DNA of 64,000 nt from Glycomyces fuscus. Its GTDB lineage: Bacteria > Actinomycetota > Actinomycetes > Streptosporangiales > Streptosporangiaceae. The position numbers and the translations under genes are program-made. The stretch covers positions 534,432 through 598,431 of the forward strand of contig NYMS01000006.1 of the NCBI GenBank assembly GCA_002529455.1, in the 5' to 3' direction. This document shows positions 34,243 through 42,721 of the stretch, one piece after another. The notes beneath the pieces are model-generated. The model saw only the letters and a list, made by a program, of their open reading frames with translations, had not been told where the DNA came from and made no database searches. The first letter of the stretch is position 1, and each line of letters begins with the position of its first letter.

Positions 34243-36015
34243 TCAGCGCAGGGTGACCCTCCTGGACAGCGAACCGGTCGCGCCGGTGGAGTCCGTGACG
34301 GTCAGTGTGACGGTGTAGGTGCCCGCCGCGTCGTAGAAGTGCCAGGTGGTGGCGCCGGCGCCGGTGTAGCCGTCACCGAGGTCCCAGGAGTAGGACACGA
34401 TGGGGGCGTCGCCCGCGCCGGAGCCGGAGGCGTCGAACTCGCAGAGGCGGAAGAAGGCGTAGCAGCCGCCGCTGAAGTCCGCGGTGGGAGCCGTGTGGTC
34501 GGGGGTGCCCACGGAGACCGTGGTCTCGGCGGTGTCGGTGCGGCCCGCGTCGTCGGTGACGGTGAGGGACACGGTGTAGGTGCCCTCGGAGCCGTAGGTG
34601 TGGCTCACCTCGGCACCGCTGTCGCCCTGCCCGTCGCCGAAGTCCCAGTCCCAGCCGGTGACCTCGCCACCGGAGACGGACGCGGAGCCGTCGAAGGAGC
34701 AGGTCAGGGTGACGTCGTCGCAGGAGTGGGCGATGTCGGCCACGGGACCCTCGGGCGGGGCGGTGCCGCCGTCGGCGGGGAAGAGGTCCGGGTCGCCCAC
34801 GTCCAGCAGCGGCTCGTGGTGGCCGTCGCCGGAGGTGTCGGTCCAGTCGAGGTTGCCCGCGCCGGTCAGGGTGTCGTACAGGGACATGACCCCGGCGCGG
34901 TCGCCGGGCTTGGCGGAGCCGGCGGCGAGCAGGGCCAGGCCGCCCGCGGCGTGCGGGGAGGCCATGGAGGTACCGCTCATCGAGCCGTAGCCGCCGCCGG
35001 GCGTGGTGGAGAGGACGCAGGAGCCGGGCGCGGCGATGTCCACGGTCGCGCCGCGGTTGGAGAAGTAGGACAGGGTGTCGTCGCCGTCGCCGGTGCAGCC
35101 CAGGTCGCCGCCGTCGCCGCCGGGGGCGCCGTCGGAGTCGGCCATGGAGGAGACCGTCAGCACGTCGGGGTGGTTGGCGGGGAAGAAGTTGCCCGCGTCC
35201 CTGGAGCTGTTGCCCGCCGCGACGGCGAAGGCCACACCGGCGTCCACCGAGGCGGTGATGGCCTGGCTGAGGGCCTGGTCGGTGCAGCCCTCACAGCCCA
35301 GGCTCATGTTGGCCACGGCGATCTCGTCGGCGTTGGCGGCCACGTAGTCCACGCCCGCGGCGATACCGGCCAGGGAGCCGCTGCCGCCGGAGTTGAGCAC
35401 CTGCACGTTCCAGATGTCGGCGCCGGGGGCCATGCCCACCACGCCCTCGCCGTTGTCCACGGCGGCGACGCTGCCCGCGACGTGGGTGCCGTGCCCGTTG
35501 CCGTCGGTGCCCGTGTTGGGTACGCAGGTGCCGCTGGTGCAGTTCACCGAGTCGACGACGTCGAGGTCGGGGTGGCCGGCGTCCACGCCGGTGTCCAGGA
35601 CGGCCACGGCCACGTCGGGCACGTAGTCGTCCTGGCCGTTGATCGCCAGGTCGGGGTTGTCGGGGGCGAAGGTGCGGGCGATGCCGTCGGGGACGTCCTG
35701 CTCGAAGGTGTGCAGGACCTGGTCCTCCTGCACGAAGGCCACGTCGGAGTCCTGGAGGAGCTCGGCGGCCTCGGCGGCGGTCATCTCGGCCGCGTAGCCC
35801 GTCAGCGCGTGTTCGTAGACGCTGCTGGGGTCGTCGCCGTGGCGGTCCGCGACCTCCTCCGGGGAGGCGTCCTCGTCCAGGACCACGATGTAGGTGCGTT
35901 CGGTGGTGTCCGCTGTGTCGAGGAAGTCGGGGACCTCCCCGGCCAGTGCCGGTGGCACCGCGAACATGACGGGCAACAGGGCGGCGGCCGCCAAGGCCGC
36001 ACCGATCTTGCGCAT
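34243..36015 (-). CDS. Secreted S8 (subtilisin-type) serine protease with two PKD domains
   Basis: A 590-residue exported protease. It has a signal peptide (about 1-26, ending PALAG), an inhibitor-I9 propeptide (TYIVVLDEDASPEEVADRHG ... AEAAELLQDSDVAFVQED), and the catalytic domain with the triad VAVLDTGVDAGHPDL (Asp), DGNGHGTHVAGS (His) and MSGTSMASPHAAG (Ser). Two PKD domains follow at about 425-505 and 510-590, each with WDFGDG or WDLGDG. Cysteine pairs suggest disulfides. The ATG at 36015 begins the signal peptide. The enzyme should act outside the cell, and the PKD domains may bind polymers. Palindromic TACGTAG sites lie upstream. Confidence 0.95.
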   Translation of the reverse strand: MRKIGAALAAAALLPVMFAVPPALAGEVPDFLDTADTTERTYIVVLDEDASPEEVADRHGDDPSSVYEHALTGYAAEMTAAEAAELLQDSDVAFVQEDQVLHTFEQDVPDGIARTFAPDNPDLAINGQDDYVPDVAVAVLDTGVDAGHPDLDVVDSVNCTSGTCVPNTGTDGNGHGTHVAGSVAAVDNGEGVVGMAPGADIWNVQVLNSGGSGSLAGIAAGVDYVAANADEIAVANMSLGCEGCTDQALSQAITASVDAGVAFAVAAGNSSRDAGNFFPANHPDVLTVSSMADSDGAPGGDGGDLGCTGDGDDTLSYFSNRGATVDIAAPGSCVLSTTPGGGYGSMSGTSMASPHAAGGLALLAAGSAKPGDRAGVMSLYDTLTGAGNLDWTDTSGDGHHEPLLDVGDPDLFPADGGTAPPEGPVADIAHSCDDVTLTCSFDGSASVSGGEVTGWDWDFGDGQGDSGAEVSHTYGSEGTYTVSLTVTDDAGRTDTAETTVSVGTPDHTAPTADFSGGCYAFFRLCEFDASGSGAGDAPIVSYSWDLGDGYTGAGATTWHFYDAAGTYTVTLTVTDSTGATGSLSRRVTLR

Positions 36016-36106
36016 GATGCGAAGAACCCTTCGGGGGTGGGGGACGGGGGATGTGGACGGGTGGCCACCCGGCACTCATCATGCGCCGCCGGGAGCGGCG
36101 GAACCA

Positions 36107-36151
36107 TACGTAGTGACTACGTAACTCCGCGACCGCGGGAGGGGTACGTAG
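36107..36151. promoter_or_regulatory. TACGTAG operator cluster upstream of the protease gene
   Basis: TACGTAG (36107-36113) and its inverse CTACGTA (36117-36123) form a perfect palindrome with a 3-base spacer. A third TACGTAG lies at 36145-36151. They are about 90-135 bases before the protease start and downstream of a terminator, so they should belong to the protease promoter. The regulator is unknown. Confidence 0.5.
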
Positions 36152-36155
36152 GCCT

Positions 36156-36199
36156 CCCTTCCGGAGGCCGGGCGGGGATCCGCCCGGCCTCCGGAAGGG
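36156..36199 (-). terminator. 20-bp-stem terminator of the oxidoreductase-hemerythrin gene
   Basis: Arms at 36156-36175 and 36180-36199 are complementary with a 4-base loop. It starts 17 bases after the stop of the minus-strand gene and isolates the protease gene from read-through. Confidence 0.85.
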
Positions 36200-36215
36200 G
36201 GTGTCGGTCAGCGCG

Positions 36216-37145
36216 TCAGAAGGCGGTGGGCGGGAACGGGATCGCGGCCAGGGTGGGGATCAGCTGGGCCTCCTCGTAGTCCAGGTGGGCCTCCAGCTCC
36301 CGGGTCATCCGGTCCAGCTCCGCACGGAAGCGCTCGGGGTCGGCCGTGGGCAGGTCGCGGATGAGCGCCTCCAGCTCACCCCGGAGCCGGTCCACGGTGC
36401 GGTGCTCCTCCGACAGCCGCCGCAGCGCCTCCTCCAGGTGCGGGGCCTGCCGGCCCAGCGCCGGGAACATGCCGGACTCCTCACTCGAGTGGTGGAAGTG
36501 CAGGGACTCGCAGAAGGCCAGGCAGTGCTGGCGCAACTGGAGGCTGAGGCCCAGCGGCGGCGGGTCGTCCCCGTCCGCCCCGGCGGCGCGCCCGGCGAGG
36601 TGGGCCTCGGCCTCGGCTCGGACGTGCGCGAGCTGGCCGCGCAGCCAGGCGTGTATCTGCACGAGCTTGTCGGCGAGGTTGGCGGCCTCGGCGGGTCCGC
36701 CCTCGTGGACCCTCTCCAGGGCGACCACCGGCAGGGTCCGCTCGGTTCCGGCCTGGTAGTCGGCGTATCCGGAGTCCGCGCGGACGAACTCGGCGAACAG
36801 GCGGTCGCGTTCGGCGCCCTCGGCGGGCACGGCGACGGCGCCGAACGTCTCGGTGCCCAGCTCCACGCGCACCATGGGGTGGGCGAGGACGTTGCGGTAC
36901 CAGTCGGGGTGGCGGTCCGAGCCGCCCGCGGAACCGACGACCAGCACGCGGCCGTCGACGCGGACGAACCCGAGCGGGGTGGTGTGCTCCCGACCGGAGC
37001 GGGCTCCGACGGTGGTGAGCAGCAGCAGGTCGCCGCCCTCGAACATGCCGCCGACGCGGCCTCCGTTGGCGCGGAACTCCTCCACGACGGGGATGTTGAA
37101 GTCGCTGACGTGGGGTTCGGGCCGGGCGTGCGGGTTTACGGTCAC
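36216..37145 (-). CDS. Deazaflavin-type (DDN-like) nitroreductase fused to a hemerythrin domain
   Basis: A 309-residue protein. Residues about 15-135 match the F420-dependent nitroreductase/DUF385 fold: GGDLLLLTTVGARSGREHTTPL, then VVGSAGGSDRHPDWYRNVLAHP and VELG. Residues about 150-305 form a hemerythrin four-helix bundle with candidate iron ligands in IHAWLRG, LRQHCLAF, HHSSEESGMFPAL, SEEHRTVDRL and HLDYEEAQLIP. The first domain should use reduced F420 or a flavin; the second should bind a di-iron centre and sense or carry O2 or NO. The start is GTG at 37145 with AAGGAG seven bases upstream. The role of the fusion is inference. Confidence 0.88.
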   Translation of the reverse strand: MTVNPHARPEPHVSDFNIPVVEEFRANGGRVGGMFEGGDLLLLTTVGARSGREHTTPLGFVRVDGRVLVVGSAGGSDRHPDWYRNVLAHPMVRVELGTETFGAVAVPAEGAERDRLFAEFVRADSGYADYQAGTERTLPVVALERVHEGGPAEAANLADKLVQIHAWLRGQLAHVRAEAEAHLAGRAAGADGDDPPPLGLSLQLRQHCLAFCESLHFHHSSEESGMFPALGRQAPHLEEALRRLSEEHRTVDRLRGELEALIRDLPTADPERFRAELDRMTRELEAHLDYEEAQLIPTLAAIPFPPTAF

Positions 37146-37706
37146 AGGTCTCCTTCGGGGTGGTGGTCATGGGTGCGACCGTCCCCGAAGGCACCCGCGG
37201 CGGCCCGGGCGCGTGCGCGCACGGGTGGCGGGTGAACGTGGCGGGGAGCCCGGGCATGGCCGGGCCGGAAGTGGACTCCGGGGAGGTCGCGAGGGGCTGG
37301 GCGCGTTCGGGCGCGGCTCGGCCGGCGCCGTCGGAACGGCTAGAAGCGGTTCGCGGTGTGTGTGCTCACAGTGCGCTCCCGGATGTCAAGGTGCCTCCAT
37401 ACCCACCGACCGGCCCACTGCTCTGTGGTCGGTGGCACGCGACACGGGGGCGAACCTACACCATCGGCCGCAGGGGCGCCACAGGTGTGCCGGGAGGGAG
37501 GGAGTGCCCGCGGGGAACAGGGAGGACCTGCCGGGGATCCGGCGCGGGGCCCGCCGGCGTCCTCCGCGGCGAGGCTCAGCGGGTTCCCGTCCTCGGCGGC
37601 GACCAGGACGGACGCCGTGTCCGCCCCCTCCGGCCCGCCCGCGGCGGGGGAGGCCCCCCCGGAACGCGGCTCCGCCCCCGGGTTCCCCACCGCCCGGGCG
37701 TCCCCG
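37146..37706. other. 561-bp gap with an inverted repeat, no supported gene
   Basis: No protein-like frame is seen. An inverted repeat CCACCGACC (37403-37411) / GGTCGGTGG (37427-37435) with a 15-base spacer lies near the middle and could be an operator or a terminator. The left end should hold the promoter of the oxidoreductase-hemerythrin gene. Confidence 0.5.
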
Positions 37707-38063
37707 TCACTTCGGGGAGGGAGCGCCGTCCTCGCCCGAGCGCAGGGCCATGGCGTCGCGGCAGGCCAGCACCGACTCCAGCAGGCCGGGGAAACGCCCC
37801 TCCAGCTCCTCGTCGCGCAGCGAGATGAAGCACCGCGTCCCCTCGGTCCGGTTCTGCACCAGACCGGCGTTGCGCAGGATCTTCAGGTGGTGGCTCAGCG
37901 TCGACTGGGCGATGGGCAGGTCGATGTCCTTCCAGGCGTGCTCCCCGTCCATGTCGGCGAGCATCCGCACGATCCGCAACCGGGTCGGCTCGGCCAGTGC
38001 GGCGAGAACCGTGACCAGTTCCACCTCGTGGAGGGCGGGGTGCGCGTGCTCCCTGGGAGCCAA
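37707..38063 (-). CDS. ArsR-family transcriptional regulator
   Basis: A 118-residue winged-helix protein: LAALAEPTRLRIVRMLAD, then IAQSTLSHHLKILRNAGLVQNRTEGTRCFISLR, the classic ArsR recognition helix and wing. No paired-cysteine metal site of ArsR/SmtB type is obvious, so the signal may not be a metal. The start is TTG at 38063, because AGGAGG lies six bases upstream and no ATG fits. It is divergent from an LLM flavin-type oxidoreductase gene, with a 23-bp palindrome between them. Confidence 0.9.
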   Translation of the reverse strand: MAPREHAHPALHEVELVTVLAALAEPTRLRIVRMLADMDGEHAWKDIDLPIAQSTLSHHLKILRNAGLVQNRTEGTRCFISLRDEELEGRFPGLLESVLACRDAMALRSGEDGAPSPK

Positions 38064-38141
38064 GGCGGTCCTCCTCGTACGACGCCCGGCCGGGACCAGG
38101 CGAGATTTGGCTCGTGGACAGTCGGAAGTGTACCTTCGTAA

Positions 38142-38164
38142 TTCGATGTTCGTCGAACATCGAA
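38142..38164. promoter_or_regulatory. 23-bp perfect palindrome, likely ArsR operator
   Basis: TTCGATGTTCG and CGAACATCGAA flank a central T. It lies 79 bases before the ArsR start and 83 bases before the oxidoreductase start, the expected place for a site that controls both. It follows GTAATTCGATG, where a promoter could overlap. Confidence 0.7.
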
Positions 38165-38246
38165 CGCGCAGGCCGACTGGGGGACGCGGGTCCTCCCCTC
38201 ACTGCCTCGCAGCCGGACCCGCCACGCAACAGGGGGAAGAGCCACC

Positions 38247-39254
38247 ATGTCCGACGTCGCTCTGTCGGTGCTCGACCACGCCAGCATCGCCGAGGGGTCC
38301 ACGCCCGGTGACGCGCTACGTTCCGCCAGGGAACTCGCCCAGCACGCGGAGCGGCTGGGCTACAAGCGCTTCTGGCTCTCCGAGCACCACAACATGCAGG
38401 CCATCGCGAGCGCTGCCACGTCCGTCTCCCTGGGCTTCATCGCCGAGGGGACCTCCACCATCCGGATCGGCGCGGGCGGTGTCATGCTGCCCAACCACTC
38501 CCCCCTGGTGATCGCCGAGCAGTTCGGCACGCTGGAGTCGCTCTACCCGGGACGGGTGGACCTCGGCCTGGGCCGCGCGCCGGGCACCGACCCCCGCACG
38601 ATGATGGCGCTGCGCCGTGACCACAGCGCCTCGTCGACGTTCCCCAACGACGTGCAGGAGCTCCAGGCCTACTTCGAACCCGCCGAGCCGGGCCAGCCCG
38701 TCCGCGCCATCCCCGGTGAGGGGTTGCGGGTGCCGCTGTGGATCCTGGGGTCCAGCCTCTTCGGCGCCCAGCTGGCCGCGCAGCTCGGCCTGCCCTACGC
38801 CTTCGCCTCGCACTTCGCCCCGGACGCGCTCCACGAGGCGCTGAAGGCCTACCGGACGGCCTTCCAGCCCTCCCAGCAGTCGGAGGAGCCGTACGCCATG
38901 GCGGGGGTGAACGCCTTCGTCGCCGACACCGACGAGGAGGCCCAGCGCCTGTTCACGACCATGCAGCAGGCGTTCCTCGGCACCCTGCGCGGCGCACGGG
39001 GACGGCTCCGCCCGCCGGTGGAGAACCTGGACACCGCGTGGCGCCCGGGAGAGAAGGAACGACTGGACCACATGCTTCGTTACTCGTTCGTGGGTTCCCC
39101 GGAAACAGTCCGTCGCAGGCTCGAGCTGTTCGTCGCCGACACGGGTGTGGACGAGCTGATGGTGTCGTCGATGATCTACGACCAGAAGGCTCGCCTGCGC
39201 TCGTTCGAGCTGCTGGCGGAACTGGCCGACCTCAAGCGTCCGGATCAGGGCTGA
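38247..39254 (+). CDS. LLM-class flavin-dependent oxidoreductase (luciferase-like)
   Basis: A 335-residue TIM-barrel flavin enzyme: [20 protein letters not shown], then [35 protein letters not shown] (as TIRIGAGG), and [15 protein letters not shown], with VPLWILGSS and [14 protein letters not shown]. This is the MsnO8-like subgroup. It should use FMNH2 or F420H2 to oxidise an organic substrate, unknown here. The ATG at 38247 is preceded by AGGGGGAAGAG. The gene faces away from the ArsR gene and ends at a strong hairpin. Confidence 0.92.
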   Translation: MSDVALSVLDHASIAEGSTPGDALRSARELAQHAERLGYKRFWLSEHHNMQAIASAATSVSLGFIAEGTSTIRIGAGGVMLPNHSPLVIAEQFGTLESLYPGRVDLGLGRAPGTDPRTMMALRRDHSASSTFPNDVQELQAYFEPAEPGQPVRAIPGEGLRVPLWILGSSLFGAQLAAQLGLPYAFASHFAPDALHEALKAYRTAFQPSQQSEEPYAMAGVNAFVADTDEEAQRLFTTMQQAFLGTLRGARGRLRPPVENLDTAWRPGEKERLDHMLRYSFVGSPETVRRRLELFVADTGVDELMVSSMIYDQKARLRSFELLAELADLKRPDQG

Positions 39255-39335
39255 TCCCACCCCTCGCACCGGGAGACGGTCAAGGGTGGCGGCGCCGATC
39301 TGTAGGCAGGCAGTGGCGCCGCCTTCCCGGTGCGG

Positions 39336-39374
39336 GGTGCCGGGCGGGGTTCGCGTAGAACCCCGCCCGGCGCC
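39336..39374. terminator. Two-way hairpin between the LLM and TIGR04222-like genes
   Basis: A perfect 14-bp stem (39339-39352 with 39358-39371), extendable by a G-T and two G-C pairs, with a 5-base loop. The flanking genes converge. Confidence 0.8.
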
Positions 39375-39459
39375 TGGCTCCGGAGCGCGGTGAGGCTCGG
39401 ATCCGGGTTCCGGGCGGCCGGGACGGCCGGGGTGGAACGGAAAGGGGTACGGAAGGGGT

Positions 39460-40665
39460 TCAGTCCCCTCCGCCACCGCCGCCACCGTCTCCCCCACCGG
39501 AGCCGCCGTCGCCGCCCCAGCCACCGCCGGACCCGCCGTCGCCTCCCCAGCCTCCTCCGTCTCCGTAGTGTCCGAAGTCACCGCCCCAGCCCTCACTCCC
39601 CGAACCGCCGCCGTTCGAGCGGCCACCGGGGTCACCCGACCCCTGGCACAGGCCGGCGAACGAGCACAGGGTCTCCAGGCTGACGGAGTCGGAGTCCGTG
39701 TCGCCCGTGCCCCCGCTGCCGCCCGTGTGGGCGGCGACGGCGACCGGGTCCTGCTGGGCGCCCGCCGGGTCCGGGACCGACGGGGTCCTGCCGCCCTGCC
39801 GGAGGGACACGGACTCGCGCAGCGAGCGAAAACCCGTGACCGCCGTGTACCGGACCGCGTGGTCACGGGTCATCCGGTCGGCGGAGCGCGTGCCGGTGGA
39901 GTCCGCGCGGGCGGTCCCCTCCTCCGGGGAGCCGTACCTCTCACGGGCCAGTTCCAGCACCGCGTTCCCCGCGGGGGTGTTGGGGCTGAGCGAGGGACCT
40001 CCGGTCGCCGTCATGACGACCTGGGAGGCGACCAGGGCGGCCGACGCGGCCAGTCCTCCGGCGAGGAGTCCGAGGGCGGTGGCGCCCGGCTCCCCGAGGA
40101 AGAACACGGCCGCTCCCCCGGCGGCGACCAGGAGCGAGAGCGTCCGCATCCGCCGGACCGTCCTCGGAGCCCTCTCGCGGCGCCGCAGCGCCCGGCGGAG
40201 CCGCGGGGAGTCCACGATCAGGCCGGCCCCGGCGAGGCCGGTGCGCAGCTTCTCCACACCCTGGCCGTTGACCACCCGGCGCAGCATCTCCAGAGCGCTG
40301 ACACCGACACGGTTGCGGAAGACCCTCACCAGTTCCCGGCGGACGCCGTTCTTCTCGTGTGTGTGGGGGCGGGAGGGACCGACGAGGGTGAAGAGACCTC
40401 CGGCGGACTGCTGGCGGAGGCGACCGTGCAGGAAGGCGTCCATGACCGCCGTCTCCCCCACCCGGACCGGGCCTCCCGCGAGCAGGGCCAGCTCGTTCGG
40501 TTCCAGTTCGTCGGGGTCGAGCGGGGTCCTGCGGGTGGGTGAGGAGCTGCGGAGCGCTGCTTTGAGGGCGGATCGGCCGTTCAGGACCGCGGAGAGCGGG
40601 ATGCCTCCGACCACCAGGCCCACGATCAGGGCCGCCACCAGGGAAAGGGCCACACTGGTGTCCAA
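39460..40665 (-). CDS. TIGR04222-like membrane protein with Gly-rich tail
   Basis: A 401-residue protein. It has one N-terminal helix (about 5-28), then a domain with ELNELALLAGGPVRVGETAV-like sequence (LEPNELALLAGGPVRVGE), a central pair of helices (about 180-225), and a C-terminal region ending in a Gly/Trp/Asp-rich repeat (GGGWGGDGGSG twice). The LxxLAGGPxRVxxTAL block is the mark of TIGR04222 proteins. I chose the TTG at 40665 because GAGGTGA precedes it and the helix follows at once; a GTG four codons later is possible. It is divergent from the Flp pilin locus. Function unknown. Confidence 0.75.
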   Translation of the reverse strand: MDTSVALSLVAALIVGLVVGGIPLSAVLNGRSALKAALRSSSPTRRTPLDPDELEPNELALLAGGPVRVGETAVMDAFLHGRLRQQSAGGLFTLVGPSRPHTHEKNGVRRELVRVFRNRVGVSALEMLRRVVNGQGVEKLRTGLAGAGLIVDSPRLRRALRRRERAPRTVRRMRTLSLLVAAGGAAVFFLGEPGATALGLLAGGLAASAALVASQVVMTATGGPSLSPNTPAGNAVLELARERYGSPEEGTARADSTGTRSADRMTRDHAVRYTAVTGFRSLRESVSLRQGGRTPSVPDPAGAQQDPVAVAAHTGGSGGTGDTDSDSVSLETLCSFAGLCQGSGDPGGRSNGGGSGSEGWGGDFGHYGDGGGWGGDGGSGGGWGGDGGSGGGDGGGGGGGD

Positions 40666-41392
40666 GCCGTCACCTCTTGTCTTCGGTCTCGGGGTGCGAG
40701 GGGTTGGGAGTTCGGGGAAGTCGGGGAGCCGGGATCTGGGTGTCCGGGGATCCCGAAGGAGGGGGTCCGGGCCGGGGGTCGGGGCCCGAGAACCGGGGTT
40801 CTGCCTGTAGGGATGCTGGTCGGGGGCGTCGGGTTCTACCCGGAGCCGTGGGAAACCGTGGAGGACCGTGGCAGGCCGGGCCGGGGTGAGGGCGCCCTCC
40901 CGGGGGGCGGTGTCCCCCCCACGGGCTTTCCTGGTCCCGCGGCCTCTCCGGCCACCGCGGCGCCTCCGCGCGGAAGCGAGGCGCCGTCCACCACCAGGTG
41001 CGTCGGGGAACTCCACGGTGACCTGCCATTTCCCGTCCGGCCATGGCGCCCCCGTAGCACACGTGCCATCATGGTGACCCGCCGACCACCAAACGTGACT
41101 CCGTCTCGGCGAGGAACTGTGACCGCGCATCGACCCGACCACCGGCTTTCGCCCGGGCGTTCATCCCGCCCTGTGGACAACGTGTGGTTCCAGGGCCCAT
41201 GGGGCATCCTGAAGAATGATGGCCACATCCGGCCAGAAGGCGGGATGGCGTCGGTGTTCATGCCGGATAGTGGGACTCCGTGAGCACGCGTCGCCCACGC
41301 ACGCCCCCGGTGGCCGCGGGCAGGGTACCCACCTGCTCGAAGACCGCAGAGATGTGGTGCCGCAAGACCCCCTCCCCAAGGAGTTAAGCCCC
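40666..41392. other. 727-bp divergent region upstream of the Flp pilin
   Basis: No protein-like frame is supported. The first 150 bp are a G-rich low-complexity run of GGGG-containing words on the plus strand. A TTGTCCACA word lies on the minus strand at 41173-41181. The promoter of the pilin gene should be in the last 200 bp. Confidence 0.5.
41173..41181 (-). promoter_or_regulatory. TTGTCCACA nonamer upstream of the Flp pilin
   Basis: The minus strand reads GTTGTCCACAGGGCGGGA, close to the word found at 25842 and 49204. It lies 212 bp before the pilin start. Confidence 0.35.
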
Positions 41393-41608
41393 GTGAACAG
41401 CCTGACCAAACTCTGGGTGACGCTGAGCACCCTCCTTGTTCCGACCTCCAGGGAGGAGGACAAGGGCGCCGGGATCGTCGAGTACGCCGCAATCCTTATT
41501 CTCGTTGCGGCCATCGCGGTCGGCATCTGGGCCTTGGGAATCCCCGATCAGATTAGGCAGGCCATAGGATCCTCCGTTGACCAAATCCTCCAAGGGCCAG
41601 CAGAATAA
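41393..41608 (+). CDS. flp: Flp-family type IVb pilin
   Basis: A 71-residue prepilin. After a short basic/acidic leader (SREEDKG) comes the cut site Gly then AGIVEYAAILILVAAIAVG, with Glu at +5 and Tyr at +6, the Flp signature. The mature pilin is a single hydrophobic helix plus a short polar tail. The start is GTG at 41393 with AAGGAG eight bases upstream. It should be the main substrate of the Tad machine encoded at 27.5-34.1 kb. It heads a locus of pilus-linked secreted proteins. Confidence 0.93.
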   Translation: MNSLTKLWVTLSTLLVPTSREEDKGAGIVEYAAILILVAAIAVGIWALGIPDQIRQAIGSSVDQILQGPAE

Positions 41609-41662
41609 AAAACTCAAGCCACCCAGAGTTTCTTGGATTCCCACCAGAGAAGCCGGGAATAG

Positions 41663-42712
41663 ATGAATCACGGAAACACTTCCCCCCAAGAAAGAGAAGC
41701 CAGAAGCTTACTGCCCTTAGGGGCTGCACTGACTTCACTGACCTTACTCCTCTCCGCCTGCGTCATTGACCCAGGACCCCCTAATCAAAACGGTCAAGGA
41801 AACGAGACTCCCAACACCCCCACCCCTTCTCCCTCCAACGAAGAAGAGCGGGAGGGGCAAGCAATTGCCAGCAGCACCAGCAGCTCCTCAGACATAGGAC
41901 CCGACCTCCAGGTTGACATCTACGCCCTCGAAAGAGTTGGAAACAACTTACTCAGACTTCGCCTGGGAATAACAAACAAATCTAGCAAAGAATTCTACCT
42001 CTACGCCGGACTGGCGGATTCAGAAAACCCTTACACAGCCAGTCGAATCACTCTCATTGACGCAGAAAACCAGAACCGACACCTGAGTCATAACCAGAGT
42101 GACGGTTCATGCTTCTGCCTCCCCTTCGAAGGCTCCATTAGCAGCGGAGAAACCACAGAAACCTGGGTTATCTATCCGGAACCCCCACCTGAAGTCGAAG
42201 CAATGACCGTAGTCACTCCCCTGACCCCACCATTTCTCGATGTTCCCATAAGTAACTCCTCAGAAGCCATAGAGAGCCAAGGTATTTCAGAGCCGGAAAT
42301 CCGGGATCTCACCATGATTTCCGACAGCACCGAGGATCAAACCGGACGCACCGAAAGCAGCGACGAAGTCAGCATCATCCTGTCTTCCGACGTACTCTTC
42401 GAGACAAACAGTGCGGACCTCAGCCCTGATGCGGAAGAAATCCTCCAACAAGTTGCCAGTGAAATCGATGACGCAAACTCCTCTACAGTTAGTATTGACG
42501 GACACGCAGACAACACAGGAAGCGACTCCGTAAATCTTCCACTCTCCCAAGAACGCGCAGAGACCGTCGAATCAGTTCTGGCGGATTTGATCACCAGAAG
42601 CGGTATCAGATTTGAGGTAGAGGGGCACGGGGCCAGTGAACCCATCGCCAATAATGACACCGCAGAGGGCCGTGAGCGCAACCGACGAGTCAGCGTCACC
42701 TTCGAAAAGTAG
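41663..42712 (+). CDS. Lipoprotein with C-terminal OmpA-like peptidoglycan-binding domain (low GC)
   Basis: A 349-residue protein. The signal peptide ends in the lipobox LLSAC (C33), so it is lipid-anchored outside. A Thr/Pro/Ser spacer follows, then a beta-rich domain (about 80-200) with a CxC pair (GSCFCLPF). The C-terminal 115 residues are an OmpA-like domain: FETNSADLSPDAEEIL, GHADNTGSD, LSQERAETV, GHGASEP, and GRERNRRV, which binds peptidoglycan in known members. Codon use is unlike the rest of the window: the 60 bases at 41941-42000 contain only 22 G or C. Its N-terminal domain resembles the next gene. It may anchor pili or their platform to the wall; this is inference. Confidence 0.88.
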   Translation: MNHGNTSPQEREARSLLPLGAALTSLTLLLSACVIDPGPPNQNGQGNETPNTPTPSPSNEEEREGQAIASSTSSSSDIGPDLQVDIYALERVGNNLLRLRLGITNKSSKEFYLYAGLADSENPYTASRITLIDAENQNRHLSHNQSDGSCFCLPFEGSISSGETTETWVIYPEPPPEVEAMTVVTPLTPPFLDVPISNSSEAIESQGISEPEIRDLTMISDSTEDQTGRTESSDEVSIILSSDVLFETNSADLSPDAEEILQQVASEIDDANSSTVSIDGHADNTGSDSVNLPLSQERAETVESVLADLITRSGIRFEVEGHGASEPIANNDTAEGRERNRRVSVTFEK

Positions 42713-42721
42713 GAGGCACCG

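Noticed and set aside
34216..36279. 687-codon open frame on the plus strand opposite the subtilase
   Set aside because: Gly/Val-rich antisense shadow of a gene with an intact catalytic triad.
37340..37690. 116-codon minus-strand frame in the 37.1-37.7 kb gap
   Set aside because: Composition-driven frame with no ribosome site, domain or codon-bias support.
40670..41062. Overlapping frames in the G-rich region upstream of the pilin
   Set aside because: All are Pro/Arg/Gly low complexity in several phases at once, as expected from base composition alone.
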